From: Anastrepha obliqua
Lineage: Eukaryota; Arthropoda; Insecta; Diptera; Tephritidae
Reading direction: 5' to 3'
Length of the DNA stretch: 64,000 nucleotides
Assembly: GCF_027943255.1 (NCBI RefSeq)
Contig: NC_072893.1
Coordinates: 45,406,001 to 45,470,000, forward strand
Both the position numbers and the translations under genes were made by a program. Positions 31,290-42,559 of this stretch are shown piece by piece. Position 1 is the first letter of the stretch; each line of letters begins with the position of its first letter. Under the pieces are notes generated by a model. That model did not search any database. It was not told the origin of the DNA and saw only the letters and a program-made list of their open reading frames with translations.

Positions 31290-31706
31290 CATCTACATTC
31301 TTTTGCATGACCACCGCGTGCACGTTTTACGAAGTCCAATCGTTCAACCCAATTTTCGACCACTCTTTTGCATAAATCGGCCGAAATTCCAGCAATTTCG
31401 CGTTCAATATTGGCTCTGAGCTCACAAATCGTCGCCGGCTTGTTACTGTAGACCAATGACTTCACATAACCCCAAAACGGGAGGGCTTGTTAAATGGACC
31501 GTAAAATGGCCGTAATGCTCTTAAAGTAGCAGCAACAGAACGATTATTTTCATAAAAAATTTGCACGATTTGCAATCGTTGCTCAAGTGTGTAGCGTTCC
31601 ATGATGAAATGTATACTAATGAAGTTTACAAATGACAAGCGAAAAATAAAAAATATTGCGTCGTTCGCCTTCCCTATCGGAAAAAAGTTGAAGCGCACCT
31701 ATTAAA
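31229..31706 (-). pseudogene. DD41D-type transposase, N- and C-termini fused by deletion
   Basis: Minus strand: MERYTLEQRLQIVQIFYENN then RSVAATLRALRPFYGPFNKP (N-terminal HTH, about 31600), then directly FGVMKSLVYSNKPATICELR and CKRVVENWVERLDFVKRARG to GHAKE, the C-terminus after the third Asp. The whole catalytic core is missing. The 5' end, 'tagggttttttaataggtgc' on minus at about 31712, looks like a terminal repeat next to TA. Together with the palindrome FB-B it forms the insertion that splits the mariner 30222-32772. Confidence 0.82.
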
Positions 31707-32772
31707 AAACCCTATACATCTCTGTCTCGGCGATGACTTCCTCGTTTGAACTAAATTTATTTCCCTGCGAGCCAAAAAGTCGCAGGGACCCAGATCGGGT
31801 GAAAACGGGGAGGATACCGCATCAATTCATAATGCAATTCATGCAGTTTGGTGGCGACAACTCCGTTATCTTGGTGAAAAAGCACCTTCGTTTTCGTCAA
31901 ATGCGGTCGTGTCTCCTTAAATTTTTTGCGAAAGCTGTAAAATAACTCACTGTAGTACGAGTATTGTCCAGTGATCGTTCTTCCTTTTTCTAAAAAGTTC
32001 CAGAAGATGACACCTTTCACATCCCGAAAAATCGTCGCCATAACCTTTACGGCCGATGAGACTGTCTTCGCCTTCTTTGGAGCAGATTCACCGGATGAGA
32101 TCCATTATTTTGATTGTTGCTTAGTTTCTGGTGTATAATGATGAATCCAGGTTTTATCAACGGTGACAACTCGACGCAAAAATTCCTTCGGATCTCGCAT
32201 AAATTGCTCCAAACACTGATTCGAAGTTAAAAGCCGCATCCGCTTGTTGTTTCTTTTGAGCAATCACGGCACCAATCAGGCCGACAATTTTTTCATCGTC
32301 AACTTATCATGTAAAATATTATTTGCCGTTCCAGCCGACATATCTATGGCCTCTGTTACTTTGCGCACTTTCGTTCGTCGATCAGCGATAATCATGTCGT
32401 GGACTTTTTGAATGATTTCCTCGGTAACCACTTTTAGTGGGCGTCCTGGCGGCTCTTCATCAAAAGCGGTTGTTCGCCTACGTTTAAATTTGTTGAACAA
32501 ATATCTAACTGTGGTCATAGATGGCGAAGCGTCGCCATAGTCAGCATCCAACTTTGCTTTTATCTCCTCTCATTTATCCCATCCACAAACCACAGGCGAA
32601 TTACCGAACACAGCTCCTTTTTCCATTTAGTGAAAATCACGAAACACTTCTTACTCCAATAGCTGCCAAATCCAAACTAACGTATCAATCAGTCTGACAT
32701 TTGTTTTGCCGTCGTTTGATAAATGGCAGCACACGATGCTAATACCAACTTCCTTCAAGAACGCCCTCTGTC

Positions 32773-33405
32773 ATTAAGCACAGGTACCGCCCTTGTACTT
32801 CATTCAACTATGAGGTCAACGAACAAACAGAGACTGTAGGAAAGAGCTCTGAAAAGTACTCGCATATATAGAAGGGTCAGGATTATAATATTGCTGAAAA
32901 CTAACTATTGCAACGATACGGTTTAAAATTACAAAATCTCTTAGATTTTGAAGTGCGATCTCATTTACCTCGGAGGCCGCAAAAAATTTAAACTGCTCTC
33001 TTCGTAACTTAGCACACTTCTGAGGGAGGTATCCTATTTTAAAGCAAATTAGGCATCGGTACTTTGGGCAATTCTACTTAAGATGAAGTTAATAATAGAT
33101 TGAATGGAATAGGCTAAGGCCAATAGAATAGTCTAGTTTGGGTTGTCGCTGATGCTTTACAATATAAGCAGTAAACTAATTCAAATTTGAAATTGAATGT
33201 CAATTTAATTGTGTTTTCTCCACAGACGACCATTTGACTCATTGTCGTATATTCTGTAATAAAAAGTGTTTGAGATATTTAAATTTATTTCCATAATAAA
33301 AAACAATCTTATCTATAAAACGTTTTAATGGCGTGTGGCTTATTTCCATTTTCATTAACCACTCTAATCAGTTGACGGTCCATTCTTCGGGTTTCTAATA
33401 TAATA
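32773..33405. other. Non-coding stretch
   Basis: A/T-rich sequence; nothing recognisable. Confidence 0.5.
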
Positions 33406-33407
33406 TA

Positions 33408-34448
33408 AAAGGTGGTTAAGTTTCAAGAGCCGGTGTTGATTTTGACTAAAATAAAATTTTTTTAGGAAATTATTGTCATTTCTCTTTATTATGATAATAT
33501 TGCTATAGCTCGATTACGCATAAAGCAAAATATTGGCCAAATGGCTGCCGCGGCCTCGGCGGCACATCTCCATCCGATGGTCCAAATTTTCGATGACGCT
33601 GAGGCTTAATTGAGGTTATATGCCGTTCATGTGCCGAATTATCTCATCCTTTAGCTCTTGTGTTGTTGCTGGCTTATCGACGTACACCTTTTCTTTCAAA
33701 TAACCCCAAAGAAAGAAATCCAACGGTGTCAAATCACATGATCTTGGCGGCCAATTGACATCGCCGCGACGTGAGATTATTCGGTCATCAAATTTTCGCA
33801 CAAAAGAGCCATTGTTTCGTTAGCTGTGTGACAAGTGACATCGTCCTGATGAAACCACATATCGCCCACATCCATATCTTCCAATTCGGGCCATAAAAAG
33901 TTCGTTATCATTCACTGTTGCCATTTCCTGCCACCATTCTGACCATTGACGACGCTTGAAATAGTCAAGAGGTTTTAGTTCTTGAATCAATTGTACCTTG
34001 TAAGCGTTGCATGTAAGTCTTTATGCATAATGTTCATCAACGACGAGCGTGAAAGGTGCAATTGTTGGGCACGACGACGAGTTGAGGTGGACGGCTCTTC
34101 AACCACACTATCTCGAGCAGCGGCAATATTTTCTGCAGTACGAGCTGAACGAGCATGCACTGGTGTTTTCACATCTCCTACAGACCCGGTTTGCTCAAAC
34201 TTTTACACAATTTTTCCAATTGTACGCACATTTGGACTATTCACGAAGTGCGCGATATGCATTTTGATTTGAACGCCCGTTTTCATAATAAGCCTGAATA
34301 ACTTTAACGCGTTACTCGATTATGCATCTTTCCATGGTTCAAATTGAATTAATGTGGAGTTGAAAAATGTCAAATGAAATGCAAGGAAAAACTTGACGTT
34401 TAGGTGTGGTTCACATTCAATATCGGTCCTTAAAATTTAACCACCCTT
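33408..34448 (-). mobile_element. Rosa-like DD41D mariner, copy 1
   Basis: TIRs: aaaggtggttaagtttcaag at the left, and inverted aagggtggttaaattttaag at the right (to 34448), with TA on both sides. Minus-strand transposase parts: MHKDLHATL with SRSSLMNIMH and RSARTAENIAAARDSV (HTH, 33987-34172), KRRQWSEWWQEMATV (33930), CRHLSHS- and MRKFDDRIISRRGDVNWPPR with SCDLTPLDFFLWGYLKEKVY (third Asp, 33616-33801). The first Asp block is deleted, and frameshifts occur. The same TIRs and protein occur in the copy at 52983-53894. Confidence 0.88.
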
Positions 34449-34450
34449 TA

Positions 34451-35586
34451 CAAGACAAATTAATTTTATGAAGTGCGATAGTGTGGAGTAGCTTACCAGT
34501 TTTAATTTATCTTCAATTTACTGCAACAGGGACTCTAAGGAAATGGGAAACATGTAAAAGAAAAATATGATACCATAGGACACAAGAAAGTTAAAATCGT
34601 CCATTACCTATAAATTTCTTTCATGCATTTCCACTCTTAACTCTACGTTAATTTTACATGACTTTGGTCCTCTTTACCTCATCCCGTTCGCGATTGAAGT
34701 CTAATTCACAGGACAAATATACTCAGATTTTTGTCATTTACTTGTCAGTATATACCGCGTTGTCTCTCAGTCCAATTTACTTACCAAATATAAGAAAAGT
34801 TTATTAGGTTATTACGCTTTAAATGCCAAAATATACCAAAAAGCGAAATATTCTACGAATATATTCTGTATGACTTTCATTTGTTTACTGTACTCCCTCA
34901 ATGAATAGGCATCAAATTTGAAAGTAATAAAAAAAGAATCGCAAAATATTAATTTTCTTTAGAAGCCATCTTAGGGAAATCACTTTACGTTTTCAACTGA
35001 AATATTGCAGTATATAATAAAGCAAATGGCAATTTACCTGCGGAAAATAAAATGGCAAAACTTTCGCTTAGCACTCAACTATAATTTGTAAAGTAATCGC
35101 GCCACGATGTAACGCCTTCTTGCGGGCGTTGAACAAATAGAAAATGAACGATTAGAATTGTACAATGAATGGCAGCGAAAGTGCGCAGGTAAGGAGGCGA
35201 AAAATGAGAAGTGCGGAAAAGCAAAGGGGAACAGCACACTGCGCAGGCTATGGCCACAGACATACTTAAAGTGCGCGGAGACTAAACAAGAAAAGAAGAG
35301 AAATATTCCGGAAAGTAAAATACTTTTCGAGTAATTTTAAATTTTCCAAAAGTGTGTTGCTGGTCGGCTTACTGAATCTAACATTTTCGTTGATAAATAA
35401 TTCTCAATAGTGGCTTCCAGTTTCCAAAAAGTCGTCTACTAAATTTCAGAAATTACATTTTAGCTGTTTTACAATTTTTCATCTGCTATAATTTTTGCTA
35501 TAATTTGTTATACTCGTAGAACAAAGAGAGATCGACATACAAAAAATAGAAAATAATTATTTGGCCATACGTTGGTAAATTTTTAA
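34451..35586. other. Non-coding stretch
   Basis: About 1.1 kb of A/T-rich DNA without recognisable gene or element. Confidence 0.5.
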
Positions 35587-35587
35587 A

Positions 35588-36197
35588 GGGTGATCAGATT
35601 GAAGGTACTTTTCCCAATAGGGTTTTTCGACAGATCACGCGTGATTACTGTCAAACTAAATACAAACTTTTTTTCAGTATTCATTGACATTTTTTCATGG
35701 AAAGTTTTACGCCTTAACAACGTTTAGAAATCGTACAATTGTGCGACGAAAATCGACACTCTGTGAAAAGTATTGATCGCGCGCTCAGGCCAACTTATGG
35801 TGTTCAGCGATGAGGCCCTTTTTGGCTTACTGGTTACTTTACTAAGCAAAATTGCCGTATTCGTACTGAAGAGCAACCTGAAGCCAATCAATCACAGCCA
35901 TTAGATTTGTTGAAAACAACCATATGGAGCTGCCTATGGGCTGGTGGAATCATCGGGCCACATTTCTATAAAGATGAGGCTGGTGCCAATGAAACAGGGA
36001 ATGGCGAATGCTATCGCGCCATGATAAACGATTTTTTGATGCCGGAGATTGAAGCTCTTGATCTCCACAACATTTTGTTCCAACAAGACGGCGCTACTTG
36101 GCATACAGCCCGTGAAAGAATGGATTTACTGCGTCGTCTTTTCATCACCAAGATCGTATGGTATCCTCTGGGAATTTTATTTGAGGAGTATATTTAA
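35588..36197 (+). pseudogene. DD41D-type transposase, internally and 3' deleted
   Basis: Begins with a terminus-like aagggtgatcagattgaagg. Plus-strand protein pieces: a degraded start with QRLEIVQLCDENRHSVKSID and RALRPTYGVQ, then by deletion LTGYFTKQNCRIRTEEQPEA, then the 96-residue frame at 35907 with CLWAGGIIGPHFYKDEAG and LFQQDGATWHTARERMDLLR (second Asp). It ends in unrelated residues at 36197, where an RTE-like fragment starts. First and third Asp are missing. Confidence 0.8.
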
Positions 36198-36199
36198 AA

Positions 36200-36870
36200 G
36201 GTGTTGTCTCTCAAGAAGCAAAGCGAATGGGTCAGGTGGTAAACGAGAGCAAACCAAGCGCCTCGGACGAAGACAACATCTAGAGGGTCGTGCCTTGGAG
36301 TGTTTGAGTGAAAGATTTTACGAAAGATTTTTGGACCTTTGCACGATGGCAAAACAGGCGCAAAAGCTTGGACGATGACAATATTCGAGGGGCTTGGAGT
36401 GTTTGAGAGAAAAATTCTGCGGAAGATTTTTAGACCTTTGCAAGAGAGAAAATCAGGCGTAGAAGCTTGGACAATATCCGAAGGGCTGTCCCTTGGAGTG
36501 TTTGAGTGAAACATTCTGCGGAAGATTTTTGGACCTTTGCACGAGGGCAAAACAGGTGCGGAAGCTTGAACGATGACAATATCCGAAAGGCCGTCCCTTG
36601 GAGTGTTTGAGAGCAAAATTTTGCGGAAAGTTTTTAGACTTTTACACGTTGGCGAGGGCTTGTATTGTAGAAGACTGAACAATGAGCTTAACGACGACAG
36701 AGACATAGCGTAGCGAATAAAGATCCAGCGACTACGTGGGCTGGGTCATGTCATCCGAAAGGATACAAACGCTCCAGCTCTGAAAGTATTCGATGCGGTA
36801 CCAGCTGGTGGTAGCAGAAGAAGAGGAAGACCTCCTCTGCGTTCGAAATATCACGTAAAGGAGGACTGGG
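36200..36870 (+). pseudogene. RTE-like C-terminal fragment with an amplified coding repeat
   Basis: The segment corresponds to 49390-49640 of the RTE-like copy (SLGVFERF..., then NAPALKVFDAVPAGGSRRRG, QRLRGLGHVIRKD). The part coding for LGVFERKILRKIFGPL plus a spacer is present four times in tandem (anchors cttggagtgtttgag at 36294, 36393, 36492 and 36597; period 99-105 bp), whereas the other copies have it once. The right side is cut at about 36870 by a transposase relic. No enzyme function. Confidence 0.8.
36268..36660. repeat. Tandem repeat, four units of 99-105 bp
   Basis: Unit core: cttggagtgtttgag, then attctgcggaagatttttgg, then acctttgcac. Units 1 and 3 read 'gagtgaaa', 2 and 4 'gagag', suggesting a two-step duplication. 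It lies inside the RTE-like fragment. Confidence 0.88.
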
Positions 36871-37540
36871 CTGCACTTGGCGCACTTTGTTAAACTCGCT
36901 TTGTTGCCATCGCTTTGTGTGAAGCATCAGAGTCTTGCTGAAATATGTACGGGCTGCCACCTCATACATTATCAATCCAGGGTTTCATTACTGTCTCTAG
37001 AACCTCTATGTATGCAGCAAAATTCACTCGAAATCCTTGAATAAAGAATTTGGGTGGCATGGCATGGCCTTTCTTGCTCAGAACACCTAAAACCATAACA
37101 ATGGCCGGAAACTTCGTGTGCATGACAACAGGAACTTCTGTAGAATTGGAACCTTGCCAGCTGTCTTGGTCAAAATGTTTTTCGTCAGAAAGAAATATAA
37201 CATATCAGGTGCTTTAGGGTGTTTAATTTTGTTCAGAAGACGTTTTGATGGTATAACTCGCTGTTCTCGTGTTTTCTCCGACAGAAACTGTTTCCTCCGC
37301 ATAACGTAGGGTTTATACCGAAGATCTGCATGAACAACTCAACGGATAAGAGACTCAAAAATATTGAGTACCCTCGCAAAGGGCTCTCATTGATTTTGAA
37401 GGGTCCTCCTCAATGATCGCTTGCGCTTGAGGAATAAATTCCTGCAGATCGGACAATGTCAGCACGTTCCTCGTATGTTTAGCATTTTGTAACAGATCAG
37501 ACTCTGCATCGCCGCCTGATGCTACCAATGTAAGGCGAAC
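36870..37540 (-). pseudogene. Tc1/mariner-type transposase relic (IS630-like)
   Basis: Minus-strand pieces in order: LTLSDLQEFIPQAQAIIEED then PSKSMRAL (37370-37470), FLSEKTREQRVIPSKRLLNK and IKHPKAPDML (37087-37302), LSDEKHFDQDSWQGSN (a first-Asp motif), VPVVMHTKFPAIVMVLGVLS, PPKFFIQGFRVNFAAYIEVL with MKPWIDN, and IFQQDSDASHKAMATKRV (second Asp). The third acidic residue is missing because it is truncated at 36870. The 'SDEKHF...QQDS-SH' layout suits the Tc1/mariner/IS630 superfamily; I do not assign a spacing class. Frameshifts abound. Confidence 0.65.
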
Positions 37541-37544
37541 CTTA

Positions 37545-38129
37545 GAACAACGAACATGCGCACGTAAGAAGAATAAAGATTTCTAAATCGGTCCTTCATG
37601 CCTTATCTAAAAACGAGCAGAAATAAAAATAATTGGGTTCGGAAAGTTGAACAGAACTTTTGCACCGTATTTTTTCTGGTCTACACGTGGAAAAGAAACC
37701 TTTTTGGCAGTAAAATTAATGCAAAAGCATTTTTCTTGCCATGTCTGACCGCAGCTTTAGTACTGCAACATGAGCAGTCATAATTCAACGGGCAGAGTAA
37801 CTCTGTGTACTTATAATATTTCATTTTTTTCCTATTTTTATTCGTTCTTTTGGCTTTCTTTTTTTTTTTTTGTTTTTGTTTTTTTTTTTGTTTTGCTGAA
37901 TACAGTTATTTATTTTCTCTGCTCCGTTTTGTGGTCTTTGCAGCTTTTGCCATACCCCTTATACAAATGCCAGCTAGCATATTGCACGCGACTAACACTT
38001 TTTCTAGGACATTGCAGCATAAATGCTAAATATGCAACAATTGCCCTTGCCAACGGCAGTCAGCGCAACAATAACGCAACAACCGAGTCGCACTCTAAAC
38101 TCTAAAAACAAAACGAAAAAAACAAAGTA
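37545..38129. other. Non-coding, T-rich stretch
   Basis: Long T-runs around 37855-37890. No gene recognisable. Confidence 0.5.
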
Positions 38130-39440
38130 GGTGTTGCGCAAAGTCGGCACAATTCTCTATGATTGCAGTGGTCGCCGTTGGCGGTGGCATGCAACGTGCA
38201 TGCCGTTCACAGCTCACGCGCTGCCTTTCTCCACTTGTCATTCTGCTTGTTGCAATTTGTGTTTGATCTGGCTACTGTTTGTTGTTTTCTACACAATTGT
38301 TTTCGTTGTTGTAGTTGTAGTTGGTGTTGCTGCCTTGCGGTTTCTATTGCTGCTCATGTTCGTGTTTGCTTGTTTGTTTGTTTGTTTGTTTGTTTGTTTG
38401 TTTGCTTGTGTTCGAGTAGTTTCAATTGCGCGAAACTTCTTTTGCCCCGCTTACCCTTCGCTGCGCTCCTTGTGCTTGTGCATGTGCCCAATTGCTAGCC
38501 CCTTCCGCCATTTGTGACGCTTCTAAAACAACCTGGCTTGCTTGCTTCAGCTTTTCATTCTTCTCGGCGCCTCCGTCTACGAGTTGTGTTCAAGTGTTCC
38601 TGGTGGTTGATGTCACTTTGTTATAGATTTTCTTGTTGTTGCTGTAGTTGTTGATGTTATTGTTTTTTATTTTTGTTTGTTTCTATTGCTGCTAGTTTTG
38701 TATTGCTGCCGCCGCTTGGCGCACGTTGCTGCCATAACAAATTGCCAACAATTGCGCTTTGAATGTAACATTCGTTCGGGGAAATTGCATCACACTTTGC
38801 TTCGTTTCACTTTTGCTGCCAGATTATTTGGTAGTTGTTGTTGCTATTGCTATTGCTGCCGCTCCTATTTACTTTGTTGTATTGAAACGACGACCGCAAC
38901 AGCAATTGCTGTTCTTTTGTTGGTGCCAAGACGAGTATTCATGTTTAGCCGTTTGCCTCTTGTTAGTGCGGCTGTGATTGCCCGAGGTTGCATGCTGCAT
39001 GTTGTAGCTTTCACTTTTAGTTTTTCGTATCTTTTCTATTACCAACCCGATGCCATGTTGTTTCACTGTTATTTTACCGTTGGTGTTTCCTGTTCTTCAT
39101 TGCTATTGTTGGCGTCAAGTCGCAATTGTTTAAGCAAATTCATTTCACGTTCGCTGCTCGTATCGTCGTCGTTGTTTGGTACACCTACTCGTGCTGTGCT
39201 CACCACCCTCATTGTTTTTGAAATGCTTTTAGATGCTCTGCTTTTGTCATTGCTCTGCACAGCATCTCGCATATTGTTACAGTTTGTTGGCGATAAAGTG
39301 TTTCATAACTTCGCAGAAGGGGTAGTGGCATTTGGCAATGAATTCGATAATTGATTTGACAATGTTGTTGCGAAAAGGGGAATGGGAGGAAACGAGGAAA
39401 TGAGGAAAGGTAAGATTAAAGTTCAAGAATTGTTAAAGAA
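38130..39440. repeat. TTG/TGC-rich (CAA on minus) low-complexity region
   Basis: Many TTG, GCT and TGT triplet runs, including (TTTG)n at about 38370-38404. The long plus-strand frames here (38131-38517, 38677-39354) are Leu/Cys/Val-rich products of this composition and I do not regard them as genes. On the minus strand the same DNA is CAA/GCA-rich, as often seen in fly untranslated or intronic sequence. A possible minus-strand exon is described under findings (39069-39300). Confidence 0.55.
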
Positions 39441-39443
39441 AAG

Positions 39444-40735
39444 ATGTACTTTGTGACTAAAAATTTAATTTCGCCCAATCAGCATGGATTTTTCAAGAGT
39501 AACTCACCAGTCTCCAACATAACTGCTTTTGGTGAATATTGTTTTTCAACTTATGCTCAAAGTTTTCAAGTCGACTGTGATTACGCGAACTTTTCTAAAG
39601 CACTTGATAGACTTTCTCATACAATTCAACAGCGTAAATCAGCCTTGATTGGATTTCACTCTGTTTTCTTTGAATGGTTTAAATGCTATTTATCGGATAG
39701 GCATTGTGTGGTAATGAATGAGGATGAATGTTCGGAAGCCTTCATTGCATCTTCAGGTGTGTCACACGGCAGTGTTTTATAGCCTTTACTTTTCGTTCTA
39801 TTTATTGATGATATTAATTTCCCTCTGTATGCCGATGATTTGAAATTATTTTCTGCGATTAGAAATACTGAAGATGTTCCTATGTTGAAATAAATGCGCT
39901 CTGGTATGTCTCTAAAAGCAAGAAATGTTTCCATGCTACTTTCGCCACAATTCAAAATATTTTTCAATCATCTTATACCGTTGCTAATACTTTACTTCTG
40001 TTTCTACAATCTGTTTCTTACAATCTGTTCATGAGTTCAAAGATCTTGGTATGGTCTTTGACGCCCATTTTTCATTTAATAGTCACATTAACTTAATTGT
40101 ATCTACTTCCTACTCAATATTAATTTTTATACGGCGTAATAGCTCGAAGTTCCCGGAACCTTACGCTCTCAAATTACTTTTTATTCGTTTGTTCGCTCAG
40201 AACATTTATCTGGAGGCGTTGCCACCAATTTTTAGTTGAGAGAATTGAACGTGTATAGAAGGTGTTCCTTAAATATGCCTTCAGGTCGTTAAAATTTCCA
40301 AATCCTATCCCTTTCTACAATTTCTTTTTGATTTTAGTTAACTTAAACTCTTTCGAGAATAGAAGATTTATCTCTTACTGTCTTTTGTGTTAAGCGTAAT
40401 CAAAGGAGAAGTGGGTCATTCCTATTACGGAGTATTCACTTTAATATCCTTACTAGATTCCTGCGCAACACTTACCCATTTCAGCTTGAATTTCTTAACA
40501 CGAATTATCCGCGTAATGCTCCTATTGCCCGCGCACTAAGAGATTTCAATGAGATCTCGAGTTCTTTCTTGCATGACTTTTCGGTGTCAAAGAATGAATT
40601 TTATGAGTTTTTAAACCATTTTTTTTAATTATTTATTTATTCATTTATTTAACTATATGTAGTAATTTAAGCTCATATTAGCTCTAAGTGATCTATAAAA
40701 ACTATAATTAGACTTGAAATAAACACAAGAAAAAG
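39444..40735 (+). mobile_element. CR1/jockey-like retrotransposon remnant with 3' end
   Basis: Frame 39444-39782: NQHGFFKSNSPVSNITAFGE, CDYANFSKALDRLSHTIQQR (first RT Asp region; 'FSKAFD' usual), YLSDRHCVVMNEDECSEAFI, GVSHGSVL and a stop. Then FVLFIDDINFPLYADDLKLF with the catalytic YADD (about 39829). Then FKDLGMVFDAHFSFNSHINL (thumb, 40051-40239), and the end PIARALRDFNEISSSFLHDF. 3' UTR with AATAAA at 40718-40723 and an A-rich tail. No RNase H. The copy is 5'-truncated with several frameshifts and stops. Same family as the fragment at 4990-5440. Confidence 0.78.
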
Positions 40736-41089
40736 AAAGAGTTAAAGAAATTTGTTGTAAGAATTTGGCTCAAGAATGGAGGTTTTTATGCCAAGAGGAG
40801 AATATTTAAAAATAATTATTATTTACTCACTTAATAACGGCTGTCAATCGGAAGTGCACAGGTCAAGGTCAAGGCACAGGTTCGAAACACCAATTGGTGG
40901 AAAATATTTTTTCTAATGGTGGCCACTCCTCGGCAAAACACCTTTGATACACTTTTTAAGTTTGATGCTAGTCTTTTAAATTTGCTGTCTTTTATTATCT
41001 GCTGTGAGTTTTTGAAATGTGTTCCCAAAATTTTCGACGGCGAGAAGTCTGACATTGTCAAATGTTCCTAAATGTAAAGGACTTACCAA
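40736..41089. other. Non-coding stretch
   Basis: No gene recognisable; contains a small duplication around 'aggtcaaggtcaaggcacag' (40861). Confidence 0.4.
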
Positions 41090-41590
41090 TCAGAGGTGTT
41101 TTATTAATATTCAAAGAAAAATGATATTTTTTAAAATAAATGAACGGATGTTTATTTCATTACAAAGAGGAAGGTTTGCCGTTAATAGTGGAAAATAACA
41201 TCAGGCAAATGACCACCACGACTTCGCTTACAGGACAATATCTTTTTTAAGAAATTTTCCATAACCGAGTTGCAAAGTGGCTGCCCTATGTTCTCGATAC
41301 CCTCACGAATTCCACCTTTGAGGTATTGAATCGACTCTGGGCTGTTGGCGTAGACCTTCTCTTTCACGTGGCTCCGAAGAAAAAAGTCACAAGGTGTTAA
41401 ATCACAAGATCTCGGTGGCCAATTGTGATCACCTCTTCTAGAGATAACACGGTCCGGAAACTTTTCCCGTAAAAGATCAATGGTTTCGTTGCTTGAGTGG
41501 CACGTAGCGCCGTCTTGTTGAAAATAAACGTTGTTCAGATCAATACCATCCAATTCCGGCCATAAAAAATTGTTAATCATCTCTCGATAG
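41090..41590 (-). pseudogene. DD41D-type transposase, C-terminal half
   Basis: Open minus-strand frame 41182-41580, 132 residues: NVYFQQDGATCHSSNETIDL (second Asp), RRGDHNWPPRSCDLTPCDFF (third Asp) and a C-terminus ending HLPDVIFHY. Counting directly gives 41 residues between second and third Asp, which defines DD41D, the spacing of rosa-type mariners. First Asp and HTH are missing because the copy is cut at about 41590. The frame is the best-preserved catalytic half of this class in the window. The 3' terminal region lies near 41090. Confidence 0.88.
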
Positions 41591-42102
41591 CCTTTTATAT
41601 ATTAAATATATATTTAAAAACCAACACTAGAAAATTCAGGCTTCGTTTGATTGGTTACTCCATAAGGTCAAGTTGTGTGGGATGAAGATTTTTGTTGTAG
41701 AGGAACTATGTTTTATAAAAGCTATAAATAAAAAAAAAGAAAGTGTGTGGTAGTTCACGGAACCCGCACGATTGAAGTGAAACTTCTTTTATCAACAAAT
41801 CAATAATTTAACTATTATTTCAATATAATGCATGCAGAAGTCATGGAAAGCATGGAATGGAATTTTATTAAACAGAATTATTTATTTATTTTAATATAAA
41901 AAGAAATGAATTTATTGTACTCAATTACATTTGGTTCTCGGCATTGTCATTATCATTATTGGATTCGTTTTCCAAAAATGAAACAAGGGCTTTATGGTAA
42001 CTGAAATACGTAAAAAATGATCTACATTCTAATCTATCAAGGTATCGATGAAATACTGCATCAATGGTAGTTCCGCATCTTGTTGTTGGTACTACAAATT
42101 AT

Positions 42103-42234
42103 CACTTATCGTACAACCGGAGGATTCACTGTCACGGTGTTCAACAGTAGCTCTTAATTTTTTACGCTCCAAATACTCACGTTGCCGTTCAGCACCTGTT
42201 TTCGGTTTCCGTTTTTGTTGATTTGATGCCATAT
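42103..42234 (-). pseudogene. Short basic frame, unknown
   Basis: Minus strand from an ATG at about 42232: MASNQQKRKPKTGAERQREY then LERKKLRATVEHRDSESSGC and a stop about 44 codons in. The 'KPKTGAERQREYLERKK' wording recalls short basic motifs at the start of some transposon-borne insect proteins, but I cannot name the family. It may be a relic gene start of the element 41772-42978. Low certainty. Confidence 0.25.
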
Positions 42235-42439
42235 TTAACAGAAATCAATCAACAAAACAAAATATGTTTGTAAGATTTGCTCAAAACTACACACACACTC
42301 TATGACGCGTCTCGCGTTACTAATAATATTGTGTTTGGGATAACTGTCAACTGTTTCCACCGAAATGCGTTCGCAAAGTGTATGGTCTTTGGTATGGTAA
42401 ACAGATTTATGATACATTATTTTGCGGCGACAGCACAGC

Positions 42440-42500
42440 GCGATAGCCCAGCGGCTAGCAATGTGGGCTTCCGATCCGAAATCCTTGGTTCGAATCACAA
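42440..42500 (+). tRNA. tRNA-like sequence or SINE head (pseudo)
   Basis: gcgatagcccagcggctagc carries an A-box-like element and ggttcgaatca (42487-42497) a perfect B box, with 'cttccga' in the anticodon-loop position. An 18-base T run (42506-42523) follows at once, as in Pol III termination. Acceptor stem pairing is not evident, so I take it as tRNA-derived rather than a functional tRNA. Confidence 0.4.
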
Positions 42501-42505
42501 GAAAA

Positions 42506-42523
42506 TTTTTTTTTTTTTTTTTT
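42506..42523 (+). terminator. Poly-T run, possible Pol III terminator
   Basis: Eighteen T residues directly after the tRNA-like sequence; alternatively the inverted A-tail of the SINE that follows on the minus strand. Confidence 0.35.
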
Positions 42524-42559
42524 ATACATTTATTTCAATTTGTTTTATGATATGTTTAT

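Larger units (their letters stand above)
30222..32772 (-). mobile_element. DD34D-type mariner interrupted by a DD41D derivative
   Basis: The left end starts near gagggggttcaataagcatc (30222) and the right end near 32772 reads, inverted, gagggcgttcttgaaggaag. Minus-strand transposase: HTH KLDADYGDASPSMTTVRYLF (32276-32551), centre MATIFRDVKGVIFWNFLEKG (32041), then a damaged second Asp block (LFHQDNGVVATKLHELHYEL) and, after frameshift, SPDLGPCDFLA. 'SSNEEVIAETEMY' near 31720 should be followed by 'VEEFDKSFFL', which is found at 30360. The 1.3 kb between them (30400-31706) is an insertion. Decayed, inactive. Confidence 0.75.

Noticed and set aside
36194..36706. 170-residue minus-strand repeat protein
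   Set aside because: Antisense of the tandemly amplified RTE-like coding segment; periodicity comes from the DNA repeat.
38131..38517. 128-residue open frame
   Set aside because: Same low-complexity DNA, including a (TTTG)n microsatellite that codes for repeated CLFV; not a gene.
38677..39354. 225-residue open frame on the plus strand
   Set aside because: Leu/Cys/Val-rich composition follows from TTG/TGC repeats; no domain, and overlapping frames are equally open.
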